NCBI GenBank assembly: GCA_052161645.1
Contig: CP197414.1
Direction: 5' to 3' (one strand)
DNA length: 64,000 nucleotides
Origin: Laterigemmans sp052161645
GTDB taxonomy: Bacteria; Planctomycetota; Planctomycetia; Pirellulales; Pirellulaceae
Shown here: positions 36,982 to 48,900 of the stretch, one piece after another
How positions within the stretch are numbered: position 1 is the first letter of the stretch
How the letters are laid out: every line of letters starts with the position of its first letter
Position numbers and translations under genes: made by a program
The notes under the pieces: generated by a model
The model's database searches: none
The model's input: only the letters and a program-made list of their open reading frames with translations
What the model was told of the DNA's origin: nothing

Positions 36982-37977
36982 ATGTTGCTGTTTCTTCCCC
37001 ACGGACAATCAAATCGCTGGCCCAACTTGGTCGCAACGTTGTTGACCGCGTGGCTGCTCTGCTTGGGTGTCGTGCTGGCGCCGCCGGTCAAAGCCGCACA
37101 ACCGGACCAACCATCAGTTTCCCCAACCGCCGGGAGCGAAGACTCACACCGCCAACAGAACCCCATCTATTCGCAATTGCTCGCCGGCGTCGCCGGACAA
37201 ATCTTCACCGAGGCGATTGCCCTTCCCAACCCTCAAATGCCCGATGGGTTGACCGCCGACGAGCAAGAATCTGTCTTGAAAAAAGTAGCAGAGCCACGCT
37301 ACCCATTACAAAGATTCACCGCACCGCGAGTCGAAGCCCCGCATGTTTTGGAGATCGAACATCAACCCTTGGACGACAGCAAGAAGCCGCTGGAACGAAA
37401 TCAGTTGAACCTCTACTTTGTCGCCCAAGGCACGTTGCAGGACGTGGCTGACCCTGAATTCCTCAAGCAGGTATTTGCCATCGAAGAGGCGGACCAAGCC
37501 GCCGAAAAGTTATCAGCCGAAGCACTCAGCCAAGCCGACATTGATCCCGCTCAGTTGAATGACGAACGTGAATTCTACAACCGCCTCGACGCTATGATTT
37601 TTGATCGCATTCACTTGACTGGCGTCGGCCACTCGTTTTGGAGTAAAACTGCTGAATCGATTCTTTTCGCGGTGCATGTCGATCGCCGTTTCAATCAAGA
37701 TCCCAGCTTGGCTGCCAGTTGGGAACGGTTCGAGCGTCAAGAAGATGGTAGCATGAAGCCGGCCGAGGAAGGCGAATATCCGGGTGCGGGAGCCTATCTT
37801 AAGATCACTCAACTGAAAGGGCGACCGGGACAATTATTCATCGAAGCGCACGGTGTCCTGCTGGAGCCTTATTCTTGGTTCCGAGGGCGAAGTTTGTTAG
37901 TATCCAAACTTCCTCCACTGATTCGCAACCAGGTGAAAGACATTCGCCGACGATCTCAACGAGCCAGCCAGCCATAG
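36982..37977 (+). CDS. Exported protein of unknown function
   Basis: 331 residues from the ATG at 36982; a GTG 12 nt upstream is also possible. A signal peptide or membrane anchor with TLLTAWLLCLGVVLAPPVKAA ends near residue 40. The mature part has a Pro/Gln-rich start, then mixed alpha/beta sequence with conserved-looking blocks (RIHLTGVGHSFWSKTAESILFAVHVDR; AGAYLKITQLKGRPGQLFIEAHGVLLEPYSWFRG). I do not recognise the family. It stands alone, oriented towards the ABC exporter genes 140 nt downstream. Confidence 0.65.
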   Translation: MLLFLPHGQSNRWPNLVATLLTAWLLCLGVVLAPPVKAAQPDQPSVSPTAGSEDSHRQQNPIYSQLLAGVAGQIFTEAIALPNPQMPDGLTADEQESVLKKVAEPRYPLQRFTAPRVEAPHVLEIEHQPLDDSKKPLERNQLNLYFVAQGTLQDVADPEFLKQVFAIEEADQAAEKLSAEALSQADIDPAQLNDEREFYNRLDAMIFDRIHLTGVGHSFWSKTAESILFAVHVDRRFNQDPSLAASWERFERQEDGSMKPAEEGEYPGAGAYLKITQLKGRPGQLFIEAHGVLLEPYSWFRGRSLLVSKLPPLIRNQVKDIRRRSQRASQP

Positions 37978-37996
37978 GCGGCCCCAAAACTTAGAG

Positions 37997-38037
37997 TCCA
38001 TCCGAAAACCATTAGCCGCTTTGGCGCTAGCCGCGGT
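37997..38037 (+). repeat. Interspersed 41-bp repeat, copy 2
   Basis: 33 of 41 bases match the copy at 5214-5254. It lies in the spacer before the ABC permease, followed by GGTTCTTTTAAG and TTTTT. It is near the 3' end of an unrelated gene in this case and in a divergent promoter in the other, so a gene-specific role is unlikely. Confidence 0.65.
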
Positions 38038-38116
38038 TCTTTTAAGTTTTTGGTTAAGCACTTAAACTGTAGCCTCACATTTATATCTCTTGCGGACTTC
38101 ATGGAAGTAACCTGCT

Positions 38117-39244
38117 ATGTGGATGATCACGTTCATCTTTGCGAACTTGCGAGGCCGCCCAGCCCGCTCGGCTCTGACGATTTCTGGTGTCGCCGTGGCG
38201 GTGGCTGCGGTTGTTTCCCTCGTTGGTATCGTACGCGGATTTGAGACTTCCCTGTTGGACCTCTACGAACAACGTGGTATCGATCTACTGGTTCATCAGG
38301 CGGGCCGCGTGCAGATGACATCCAGTGTGCTACCTGAAGCTTTGCAGACGAAAATTACCGAGGTCCCCGGCGTGGCCGAAGTCTATCCGTCGTTGGTCGA
38401 CATGCTATCTTTACTGGAAGACGACATGATGGGGATACCGGTTCAAGGCTGGCCTCCGGGGAGTTTGCCGCTGGCGGAACTGAAGATCATCGAGGGACGC
38501 GGTATGCTGCCCGACGATCAGCGCCCCGTCATGTTGGGCGCTCGCCTGGCCACGGCCGCCAACAAACATCCCGGCGATACCATTGAAATGCTGGCTGGCG
38601 AGGAATTTACCGTGGTTGGTATTTTCGAGTCTTACAATGTGTTTGACAGCGGTTCGATGGTCACTCGTCTGGAAGATTTGCAACGGCTGCTGCTGCGAGA
38701 GAACGAGGTCACGTTGTTCGCCATCGTGGTGCAAGATAGCAACGCCGACAGCATCCGGCAGACCGTTCAAACAATTGGTGATTTACAACAAGGTGTGGAA
38801 GCCAGCCCGGTGCGTGAATTGGCTGAAAAGTCATCCGAAATCAAAATCGCGAGATCATTTGCTTGGCTTACATCTTCGATCGCCCTGGTAATCGGCTCGA
38901 TCGGTATGCTGAATACTCTGATGATGTCGGTCTTCGAACGCACTCGCGAGATCGCCATGCTCCGGGCGCTCGGCTGGAAACGTCGCCGCATCATTACTCT
39001 GATCCTCGGCGAAGCAACTTTGCTATGCACTGGCGGAGCGATCATCGGAATTCTCTTCGCATGGCTGATCGTGCGTTTCTTGAGCCAACTACCCGCTGCC
39101 GGCCGGATGGTGGCGGGGGACATTTCGCCCGGCGTCATGTTGCAAGGTTTTGTGTTGGCTCTATTGCTGGGGCTGCTGGGCGGTTTATATCCCGCCTGGT
39201 CCGCCGCCAAACTACCGCCGGTCGAAGGATTACGCCATGACTGA
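38117..39244 (+). CDS. MacB/LolC-type ABC transporter permease
   Basis: 375 residues. The N-terminal transmembrane helix (SALTISGVAVAVAAVVSLVGIV, about 17-40) is followed by a large periplasmic domain, about 45-250. Three more helices follow: SSIALVIGSIGMLNTLMMSV, ILGEATLLCTGGAIIGILFAWLIVRF and MLQGFVLALLLGLLGGLYPAW. FERTREIAMLRALGWKRRRI is the FtsX-type coupling-helix signature. The ATP-binding gene overlaps its stop by 8 nt. Likely exports or extracts lipids, lipoproteins or peptides; the adjacent NRPS makes a lipopeptide export role worth considering. Confidence 0.9.
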   Translation: MWMITFIFANLRGRPARSALTISGVAVAVAAVVSLVGIVRGFETSLLDLYEQRGIDLLVHQAGRVQMTSSVLPEALQTKITEVPGVAEVYPSLVDMLSLLEDDMMGIPVQGWPPGSLPLAELKIIEGRGMLPDDQRPVMLGARLATAANKHPGDTIEMLAGEEFTVVGIFESYNVFDSGSMVTRLEDLQRLLLRENEVTLFAIVVQDSNADSIRQTVQTIGDLQQGVEASPVRELAEKSSEIKIARSFAWLTSSIALVIGSIGMLNTLMMSVFERTREIAMLRALGWKRRRIITLILGEATLLCTGGAIIGILFAWLIVRFLSQLPAAGRMVAGDISPGVMLQGFVLALLLGLLGGLYPAWSAAKLPPVEGLRHD

Positions 39245-39926
39245 GGCTGTGCCACTCATAGAAGCCAAGCATGTTTCTCGCGCATTCAGCGATGGGAACG
39301 TGCTGGCCGTCGACGATGTATCCCTCGCCATTGGTGAGGGTGAGTTTGTCTCTTTGGTGGGCAAGAGCGGCAGCGGCAAGTCGACACTGCTGAACCTGCT
39401 CGGCGGTTTAGATCAACCCACCTCGGGTGTCATCTTGTGTCGCGGTACTCCACTGGATCAGTGGGGAGATTTGGCCAATTTCCGCTCGCGGGAACTAGGC
39501 TTTGTTTTTCAATCATTCCACCTGGTCTCAGTACTAACGGCCGAGCAGAATGTCCAACTCCCGCTGTTCGAGAGCAACCTATCTGCCGCCGGCCGCACGG
39601 CTCGAGCCAAGGATTTACTCGAACTCGTGGGCATGTCACATCGGAGCAATCACAAAGCGAGCAAGCTGTCTGGCGGGGAGAGGCAGCGGATCGCCATCGC
39701 CCGCGCGCTGGCTTGCGATCCAAGCTTAATCTTGGCGGATGAACCAACCGGCAACCTCGATACGAACACGGCGGGCGAGATCGTGCGATTATTCCAAACG
39801 CTCCATCAAGAAGGCAAAACGATCTTAATGGTGACGCATGACCCCAGCCTGGCTGCCGTCGCGGAGCGCACCTTGACGATGCGCGATGGCAAAATGATCG
39901 CTTCGGAGTCAATCTTACGGTCGTAA
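39237..39926 (+). CDS. LolD/MacB-type ABC transporter ATP-binding protein
   Basis: 229 residues from the ATG at 39237, which overlaps the permease stop and gives a canonical NBD start (IEAKHVSRAFSDGNVLAVDDVSLAI). Walker A is GKSGSGKST (about residues 43-51), the Q-loop lies in FVFQSFHLV, the signature is LSGGERQR, Walker B is LILADEPTGNLD and the H-loop is MVTHDP. Together with the permease it forms a MacB-like export module. It ends 12 nt inside the 3' end of the NRPS gene on the opposite strand. Confidence 0.95.
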   Translation: MTEAVPLIEAKHVSRAFSDGNVLAVDDVSLAIGEGEFVSLVGKSGSGKSTLLNLLGGLDQPTSGVILCRGTPLDQWGDLANFRSRELGFVFQSFHLVSVLTAEQNVQLPLFESNLSAAGRTARAKDLLELVGMSHRSNHKASKLSGGERQRIAIARALACDPSLILADEPTGNLDTNTAGEIVRLFQTLHQEGKTILMVTHDPSLAAVAERTLTMRDGKMIASESILRS

Positions 39927-42900
39927 ACGATGCCGCAGCAATGTGGCAATCTCATGTGCCGACGAGCCCCGCAACATCCCGGCGTGATCTCCGCTGATCT
40001 CGAACACGTCAACCGAATCCACATACTGCCGCCAACCGAGCGCCGGGTCGTCGAACAATTCACCCGTGCGAGTTTGATCGCTCGGTCGCACCAAGGTCAG
40101 CCGTCCAGTATAAGGCAGCGTCTGATAGCTGTGAACGGCTTTGATGTTAGCTTGAAAGACGGAGAAGATTTGCATTCCCAACAACTCCGCATCAACCGGT
40201 ACAATACCAGCCTGTGATGCTTGACGAATAAAGTATTCCAATTGCTCCTCGGTCGACAAATCTCTTAATTGCTCGAGCGACAGATGCTCGTCGCCGGGGA
40301 AAAGTGCCGCGATCAAGGGCAAGAAATCCTGGTCATTAAATCCTTCTTCGCTATTTAACAACCCGGAATCGAGCATCGTTAGGGAACTGACTTCAATCTC
40401 GATTTGACTCAACTGGCGAGCAACCTCATAAGCAATATTCCCTCCGATCGACCAGCCCAACAAGTGGCAAGGCCCCTCGCCGGTGATCTGACGAATCGCT
40501 TCCACATAGTATTCCGCCATTTCGCTCAAGTCTTGATGCGGCAACGCACGACCATCCACACCTTGAGCCTGCAGTCCGAAGACTGGCCGCTCTTCAGCCA
40601 GGTAGCCTGCCAACTCGCGATAGCAGAACACGGTACCCCCAGCTGGGTGAATGCAAAACAACGGTACCCCAGCGGTTTGTTGGTTTAACGGAATAAGCGC
40701 CGAAGCGGGACCCGATTTTCCTGGATCACGAATCAACTCGGCCAGATGTTCAATGGTTGGTTTGCGGAACAAAGCGGCCAGGGGCAAATGGACGCCTCGC
40801 CGTTTTTCCACTTCAGCAACCATCCGCACGGCCAACATGCTGTGTCCGCCCAGCTCAAAGAAATCATCATCAATGCCAACCGGGTCGATTTCTAACAACT
40901 CTTCCCAAATAGCCACCAACAATGATTCATGTTCGTCTCTCGGAGCGCGACATTTGCCTGCCCAGTCGGGTCGTGACGCGGGTGGCGGTGGCAACGCCGC
41001 TTTATCTAGTTTCCCCTGAATCGTCTGCGGCAACGCGTCCAGCTGCACAAAGGCGGTAGGAACCATATATTCTGGTAGGATCGCCCGCAGTTGGTCACGC
41101 AAATGATTAATCAAATGCAAGGTTTGACGACGAGCCAACGGCTGATTCGCCCAGCCTGCCAAGGAATCTTTGGCGGACTCCGAAGCGGCTGAACTCCAGC
41201 GGAAACCAGCGGCACTCGCCAGCTTGCCAGCGGCTTGGTAGTCGTCGGTAACGGAGACGATCCGCTCCACTTCCGAAACTATATGATGAAGCTCCGTATT
41301 CGCTTGCGCGGTCTGCAAACAGTTCCAAATCAAGACTTCTCGTCGCAACGATCCATCTCGCTCCATCTCCATCGAGGCGGGATAAACTTTCGCCTCCGCG
41401 TCGTGGGTCGGAGCCTGATCAAAACATAACGTCGCATCGTAACGGTAACGATTTAACTCATTTGCGGAGCTTCCCAATTTCGCCGAAATCTTGGCGCCGG
41501 CAAAGCGAGGCAAGTGCTGCTCCAGCGCGGCAAAGAGGCGGGGATCTAATAACAGTTCTTCATCATGCTCGATCCGACTGGTCACCTGCCTGAGGAATCG
41601 CGACGCGCTAATCGTCTCGTTATCACCGCGGGTCAATTCCACTTCCGTGGCGAAAGCACCTTGCAGCCGCAAGTCACGGACATCTCCCAGGAAGATACGT
41701 CCGCCGGGAGCGAGCAACGGGGTGAGGCCGCGCAGCACTTCCAGCAGATAGTCGAGGCTGGGGAAGTACTGGACGACGGAATTCAGCACGATCGTGTCAT
41801 ACGCCGCGGCGGGGAAATCGGCCAACTGATCCGCGCGGCGAACGTGCAACGCGACCTTGCCGGTCAAGTCGCCGCGTTGGTCAAGGGTTTGCGTCAGCTG
41901 GGCAATCGCAGCCGGCATGATATCTACCCCCGTGTAGTGCTCGAAATCGCTGCCTAACCGCAACAAAATCAAGCCCGTCCCACAACCCACTTCGAGTATT
42001 TTTTTCGGCTGTAATTCCAGAATCCGCTGGGCCGATTGCTCTGCCCATTCGCGCATCAGGGGTTGGGATATTTGCTTACCCGAAATCACGCTCTGCCATC
42101 CGGAAAAATCGTTTTCCGGCTCCAGCACCAACCCGCTCTGCTGATGCGATTGATCAAATAGTGCCAGCCAGTTGGCAATGTGCTCATCTTGCAGGCTGTC
42201 AGGATTTTCCTCCGCTGCGTCGCCTGGAGTGTCGCTCGCAGATGGTTGCTTTAGCAGACCCGCTTGTTCGCTAGGGACAAAATAAGCCACCAAACGTTTG
42301 CTCGCCCCATCGCCGTCGTCACTCCCCCATGCGACCACCGCCGAGGACTGAATCTCGAGCAAGGCGTCGAGAGCTGCGGCGATTTCACCCGGTTCGACGC
42401 GAAAACCTCGCAATTTGACTTGCTCGTCCGAACGGCCGATGATCTCAATGAATCCGCCGCGATTCCAACGCCCCAGGTCACCCGTCTTATACATCCGAGG
42501 CGGGTCCGCTGGATCATGCACCGTTGCAAAAGGATCTGGCAGAAACCTTTCCTTCGTAAGCGTCTCATTTGCCCAATAACCTTGGCCAACGCAAACGCCG
42601 CCAATGTAGACTTCACCGGGAACACCATCGGGTACGAACCGCAGTTGATCATCAAGGATATACATCCTCATGTTTCGCATCGGAGTACCCACGGGCGGGA
42701 TGCGATCAATCTCCCCAGGAATCTGATGAATCGCGGCACCAATGGTGCATTCAGTCGGCCCATAGCCGTTAAACATCTGACGTCCGGCAAGCCAAGGTTT
42801 CGCCAACTCACCGACTAAAGCAGCCCCCGCGGAAAGCAGTTTTCTGAGCGTCGGCAGTTCGGCTGGCTTCAACGCGGAGAGCGTTGGTGGAGTAAAGACA

Positions 42901-45900
42901 CTGAAGGTAATTTGATGCTGATTAAAAAAGTCAGTCATGCGTCGTGGGTCACGAGCCTCGTCGACATCGAGAACCGCCATGGCTGCTCCGCAAGCAAACG
43001 TGGTCAATGTTTCCGACAAAGCACCGTCAAAGCTGGGTGATAAATGACAGGCGATTCGATCGTGCTCGTTTAACCCTACGTTTTCACAAAATGCGTTCAT
43101 GAAATTGCTGATGGAACGATGCTCAATCACCACCCCCTTCGGTTTGCCGGTCGACCCGCTGGTGAAAATCAAGTAAGCGGGATCGCGCGGATGCACGCTG
43201 ACCGGTTGCCAAGCACCGTCGTTGGCCGCCACCAAATCGGCGATCGTTTCACAGCGCACTCCGGGAAGACGTTGGGCCACTGAATCCAGCAGCTGCGGAT
43301 CACAGATCACTAATGCCGCATCGACATCGCGGCTGATGGCAACCACTCGATCGACCGGAAAATTGGTATCCATCGGCACGAACGGAGTGCCGCACAGCGA
43401 GCAAGCCAGCGTTGCGGCGATTTGATCGGCCGAACGTTGCATGTACAACACGGTCGGTTTGGCCCGCATCGCACCACGCAGCTGTAACCCCCGAGCGAGC
43501 TCCTTCACGCGTCGCGCAAACTCCGCGTAAGTCCACTGCCGTCCTTGATAGATCACTGCGGGACGATCTCGATATTTCTGCACACTCTCGGCGAATAACG
43601 CATGTACCAGTGGAGGCTCAGGCAGTGCTTCATGGCGACCGATCGAACGCTGCAGAATCGTTTGCTCAGTGGCTTGAGAGAGTAGCTGCAACGACTCAAT
43701 GGAACGCTCTGGATTGGCGATTGCCTGGCTTAGCAACAATTCAAAACTGTCTCGCATGTTGGCAACCGATTGGCCGCGAAACAGACTCGTGCGATATTCG
43801 AAATAACCTTCATAGCGGTCATGCTGTTCCCACAAAAACATGCTCAAGTCATACTTGGCTGTGCCGTTGTCGATCAACATCGGTGCGATCGTGAGATCAT
43901 CAGCCGTGGCAAACTCGCGGGGCGTATTTTGCAAGATAAAAGCGGTTTGAAATAGCGGCGAATGGCTGCGGTCCCGCGCGGCGGCAAATCTCTCAACCAG
44001 CTTCTCAAAGGGCACGTCGGCGTGAGAAAATGCGTCGATGGTTGCTTCGCGAACCTCTGCTAATAACTCCAGGAATGTCGGTTGACCAACAATCTTGGTC
44101 CGCAGCACGATGGTGCCGACAAAGAAACCGATCAAACGCTCTAACTCACGCTCAGGCCGATTGGCAATCGCCGTACCAATGTTCAAGTCGGCTTGCTGAG
44201 AATAACGTGACAGTAAAATCGCGTACGTGGTCAGCAACACCATAAAGGGCGTGCTGCCAGTCTGCTGGGCCAACGCGTTGACCCGTTTGCTCAATTGCGG
44301 ATCGAGCGTGAAGGGCAAAGTCGCGCCCGAAAAATCTTGCACCGAGGGGCGATCGAAATCAGTCGGCAGGTCAAGCGTTTCCGCACACCCCTCCAGGGCC
44401 TGCTGCCAATATTCAAACGATTCGGCTAACGCCTCCTCGGTCAACAGTGAACGTTGCCGATCGGCAAATTCGCTGTAAGTGACTTCCAATGGCAAAATGT
44501 TTGATTGGCTGTTTTCCACCCCGGCCCGATAAAATTCAGCCAACTCTCCCAGCATGACCGCCATCGACCAGCCATCTGAAATGATGTGATGCATGACTAA
44601 CAAGACCACATGCTGGTCCTGTCGCAGACGATACACATGCACCCGCAGCAAAGGGCCCTCCTCCAGCACGAAGGGGCGCCGCGAGGCGTCCTCCATCCGC
44701 TCGGCCAACGGACTCGAATTATCTGCCGCCGCAAGTTCATTCCCCGCGATCAACTCGCTGAGGTCAAGAAATTCGGGCTCAACCCGGAGATGCTCTACGA
44801 TCGAGCGCTGGGGTTGCCCGTTGACCAATCGATAGGTCGCTCGCAAGGTTTCGTGACGAGCAACGCATTGATTCAGCGCCTCGGCAAACACTCGCATATC
44901 GAGTGGCCCATCGATCCTCGCGGCCAAAGGCAAATTATAAAACGGATGATTCGGTTCGAGTTGATCGACAAACCAAAGCCTTTGCTCGGCAAAGGAAAGC
45001 TGTCCAGTAACCCTCTCTCCCCGCGCTCGCGAGTCATCCGCAAAGTCACCGTTGCCGACACCGTCACTCGGCGGCACATCATTACTCGACGGCACATCGT
45101 TGCTCGGCAGCAAACCGTTACTCTGCGGCACACCGTTGCTCGGCGGCACGGGCGGAGTTTGGCGAACGAACTCCGCCAACTGGGCGATCGTGGGCAGACG
45201 ATAAATCTCTCTTAGAGGAATTTGTGTCTGGCAATCCGTTCGCAAGCGAGCGAATACTTGGGCTGCAGCGAGTGAGTGCCCGCCGAGTTGGAAAAAATTA
45301 GCGTGCACGCCAACCTCGGCGAGGCCCAACACTTCCCGCCACGCCTTGGCGATCATCTCTTCAACTGCGTCACGTGGCGCCACGAAGGGTTCAGTGACTA
45401 ACGCATCGCTAGCCGAACTAAGCACGCAGCGATCTGTCGGTAGCGCGCGGTAATCAATTTTGCCGGCTGGCGTTTGAGGTAATTGGCCCAAGGGAATCAA
45501 AGTGCTGGGCACCAACGGGGCTGGCAAACGTTGCCGCAGCGCCAACTGCAGACGCTCGGGTGGCATTTCAACGCCCGGTTGTACCGCGTAGTAAGCAATG
45601 ATCTGCGCAATTTCGTTACCGCTCGCGAGCGTTGTTACCGCGCTTTGACGCACTCCGTCGATCTGATTAATCGCCGCTTCAATTTCACCTAACTCGATCC
45701 GATGACCGCGCAGTTTGATCTGGCGATCTCTGCGCCCGACGAATTCCAAACAACCATCGGGCCAAAACCGCACCATATCACCGGTGCGATACAAACCGGT
45801 TATCTCTGATGGCGCACCTGACCAAGCGATCTCCCTGATCTGGAAAGCTTCGCGGGTTAATGCTTCACGATTCCAATAACCACGCGCCAACCCCTCTCCA

Positions 45901-48900
45901 CCAATCCAGAGTTCGCCGGCAACACCGATCGGCACGCGGCGGCCGCTGGGATCAAGTACCACGACAAAAGTATCGTCGATCGGCCGGCCGATTGATATCC
46001 GCTCCAAAGTTCCCCGCGTTTGCCGACAGACGAGCGACCACACGGTCGTCTCGGTAGGACCATACACGTTCCATAAAATGGCGTCACGTTTCAACCACTG
46101 TTGGGCAATGTCGCGTTGCAGGGGTTCGCCTCCACACCAGATCCGCTGTCCCGCCTCGGGTGTCCAACCGAGTGCGGCCAGCATGCGCAGCGATGAGGGC
46201 GTCCCCTGGATAACGTCACTGGGATGCTGTTGGATAAAATCGAAGACCGCGACCGCGTCATCCGACAGACTATCTGGAGCAAGCACCACCGTGCCACCCT
46301 GAGACAACGGCAAAAACAATTCTAATACCGAAATATCAAATGCGATGGTTGTGGAAGCTAGCATCCGGTCACCAGCTTTAAATCCTGGTTCCGTCGCAAA
46401 CGAACGCAATAAATTACTAACCGCGCGGTGTTCGATGGCAACTCCCTTTGGCTTGCCAGTCGAGCCCGACGTATAAATCAAATAAGCCAACTCGGCCGGC
46501 ATCATTTGACAACGGTCTGCTAAGAACATCGAACCAGCGTCGGAGTCAGGTTCGAGTCTAGAAATTGACTCCAACAAATCCTCCAGCAGAATCCGTGAAC
46601 CTGGCGAAAAATCAATCCCACACAAAGATTTGTTCGTAGCATCCGCGGTCGCGATGCCACACCGCTCCGTGACCAAGCAAACAGGCTGGGCGTCCGCCAA
46701 AATCTCTTCAATCCGCTGTTGGGGATGCCCGAGGTCGAGCGGCAAGTATGAGCCACCCGTTTTCCAAATCGCTATCAACAACTGCAAAAGATTACGACCT
46801 CGTCTGATCGCCACGGCAACGACGCTGCCGGGACCGACCCCCAAATCCGCCAACTGTTGAGCCAGCAAAGCGGAGCAGCGATCAAGCTCGGCATAGGTGC
46901 TGTTGCCGCTGGCATCTTCAATTGCCACTTGGCCCGGCTTTTCGGCAACTTGCCGCGCAAAGGCCGCCAGAAACGAGGGAGCAGGCTCGGGCACGTGACG
47001 CCCTCGAGTCCAATCCGTCAACGCCTGCCGCTGTTCTGAGGAAAACTCTGGCACGAATCGATGCTCCAGCGCCGGTGCTGGAAGTGCTGTCGTGAAAGCT
47101 TTCTGAATTCCTGACGCTGGTGGCGTTCGCACCAGCGCAATTGTCAACTCGATCAGGCTATCAAGCATCTGCAAGGCGATCGCTGAATCGATGCGGTCGA
47201 TGGCATGGACGACGCCAATTTCTAACTGATCATAATGCGACTCGATAACCAGAGCGGTCTCGTACGCGCCCAGGCTGGAATAGTCGGTCTGAAATTCGGC
47301 TAACCTGGCGTCACCGATTTGTAAGGTTTGTCCCAAGCTTGGTTGATGCAAAACCAGGTGCTGAACCAACGGCAAACGGTCGGTATGACGTTCGACATCC
47401 ATCATATCGATCAGGGTATCGAGCGGAACAATGGCGTGACGCAAATCGCTAAGCCAAGCCTCGTGGGTGCGAAGAATGCCCCGGCGAATTGTCTCAATTG
47501 CGAAACTCTCGGCAGTGCCCAGAAAGTCCAGGCGGAATGGAATCGTGTTAATAAAGCAGCCGACCACTGACTCATCATGAGAGTGCCTACGGTTGGCAAT
47601 CGGCACACCAACGACGAAATCCGAGTTGCCACGATAGCCTCGCAAGACGCGGTGCCAAAGTGTCAGCCAAACCGTGAATGGGGTTACGCCGAGCTGCGTG
47701 GCAAAGGCTTGCAGCTGTGGGGTAAATTCGGCGGGCAAACGACGACGAACGATGGCAGATTCAAGTTGTGGAATGACAACTGGGGCACTCTCCTGTGGCT
47801 CAGCACCAGCGATGCCCGCGTCAGTCTGCGGTGGCTTAAGGTCGAGCCGCGAATCTTGTGGCACGCCACTCAGACGTTGGCCCCAGTAACCTAAAGCCTC
47901 AGCCCAATCAGTGTCGGCGCGAGCCTCCTCGGCGGAATGTCTGACAACCGCCGCAGCCCAATTCTGAAGGGCTAATTGCGTTTCTGGGCCCTGAACGAGC
48001 GACGAATTAGAAACCATCCGCCTGTACGAATCGGCTAAATCTCGTGTCAGCAGCCAGAGCGACCAACCATCGCAAACGAGGTGATGAGCGACCAACACCA
48101 GTTGAGTCAACTCCGCGGCTCTGTTGACGATCAGCACCCTCAGTAACGGAGGCAGGCCACTGTGAAACTGAGACTGCATCATGCTGCGGCGTCGTTTTAA
48201 CAGTTCCTTGTCAGCAGCCGCAGCCGTCATTTGGCTGAGGTCAACGACTTCCACTGGAACATCCACACGCTCTTGAAGCTGCTGCCGCGCTGCTCCGCTG
48301 GTGTCCCATTGAAAACTGGCTCGCAGGCCAGGGTGCCGCTCGGTCAGAGATCGGCAAGCGTCCGCTAGCACTTGATGGTCAATCGGCCCTTGAATTTCCA
48401 GCGTGATTCCCACTCGCAGGAAAGCACTCGAAAGTTCGAGTTGGTCGAGCAACCAAAAGCCTGCTTGCGCGGCAGTCAGGGGGAACTGCTGACGCTCCTC
48501 AATCACGACGGCCGTGGTCGTGTTTGCGGCTTGCGCGTGTTGCTCTCGCCGCTGGACTTCGGCTGCCAATTCTCTCAATGTCGGGTGCTGAAAGAGCACC
48601 ATGAAATCGAGTTGCACGCCGAGGGTCTCATTGATGCGGGCGAGCAATTGGGCGGCCGCCAACGAATGCCCCCCGGCGGCCAAAAAGTGTTGATCGAGCT
48701 GAGTCGCCTCAGTTCCCAACACGGCCCGCCAAATCTGCGCCACCCGCCTCTTGGCATCCGACCAATCCGCTGGCAACACAAACTCGGCTTCCGCCAACCC
48801 GGCAGTTTGTTGGACTCCCGATGCGAAGCCTTCATCTTGCTCGCTGGCGGTCCAACGATGGAGCAACTTAAGCTCATCAGTTGCGTATTGCCGCCGACAC

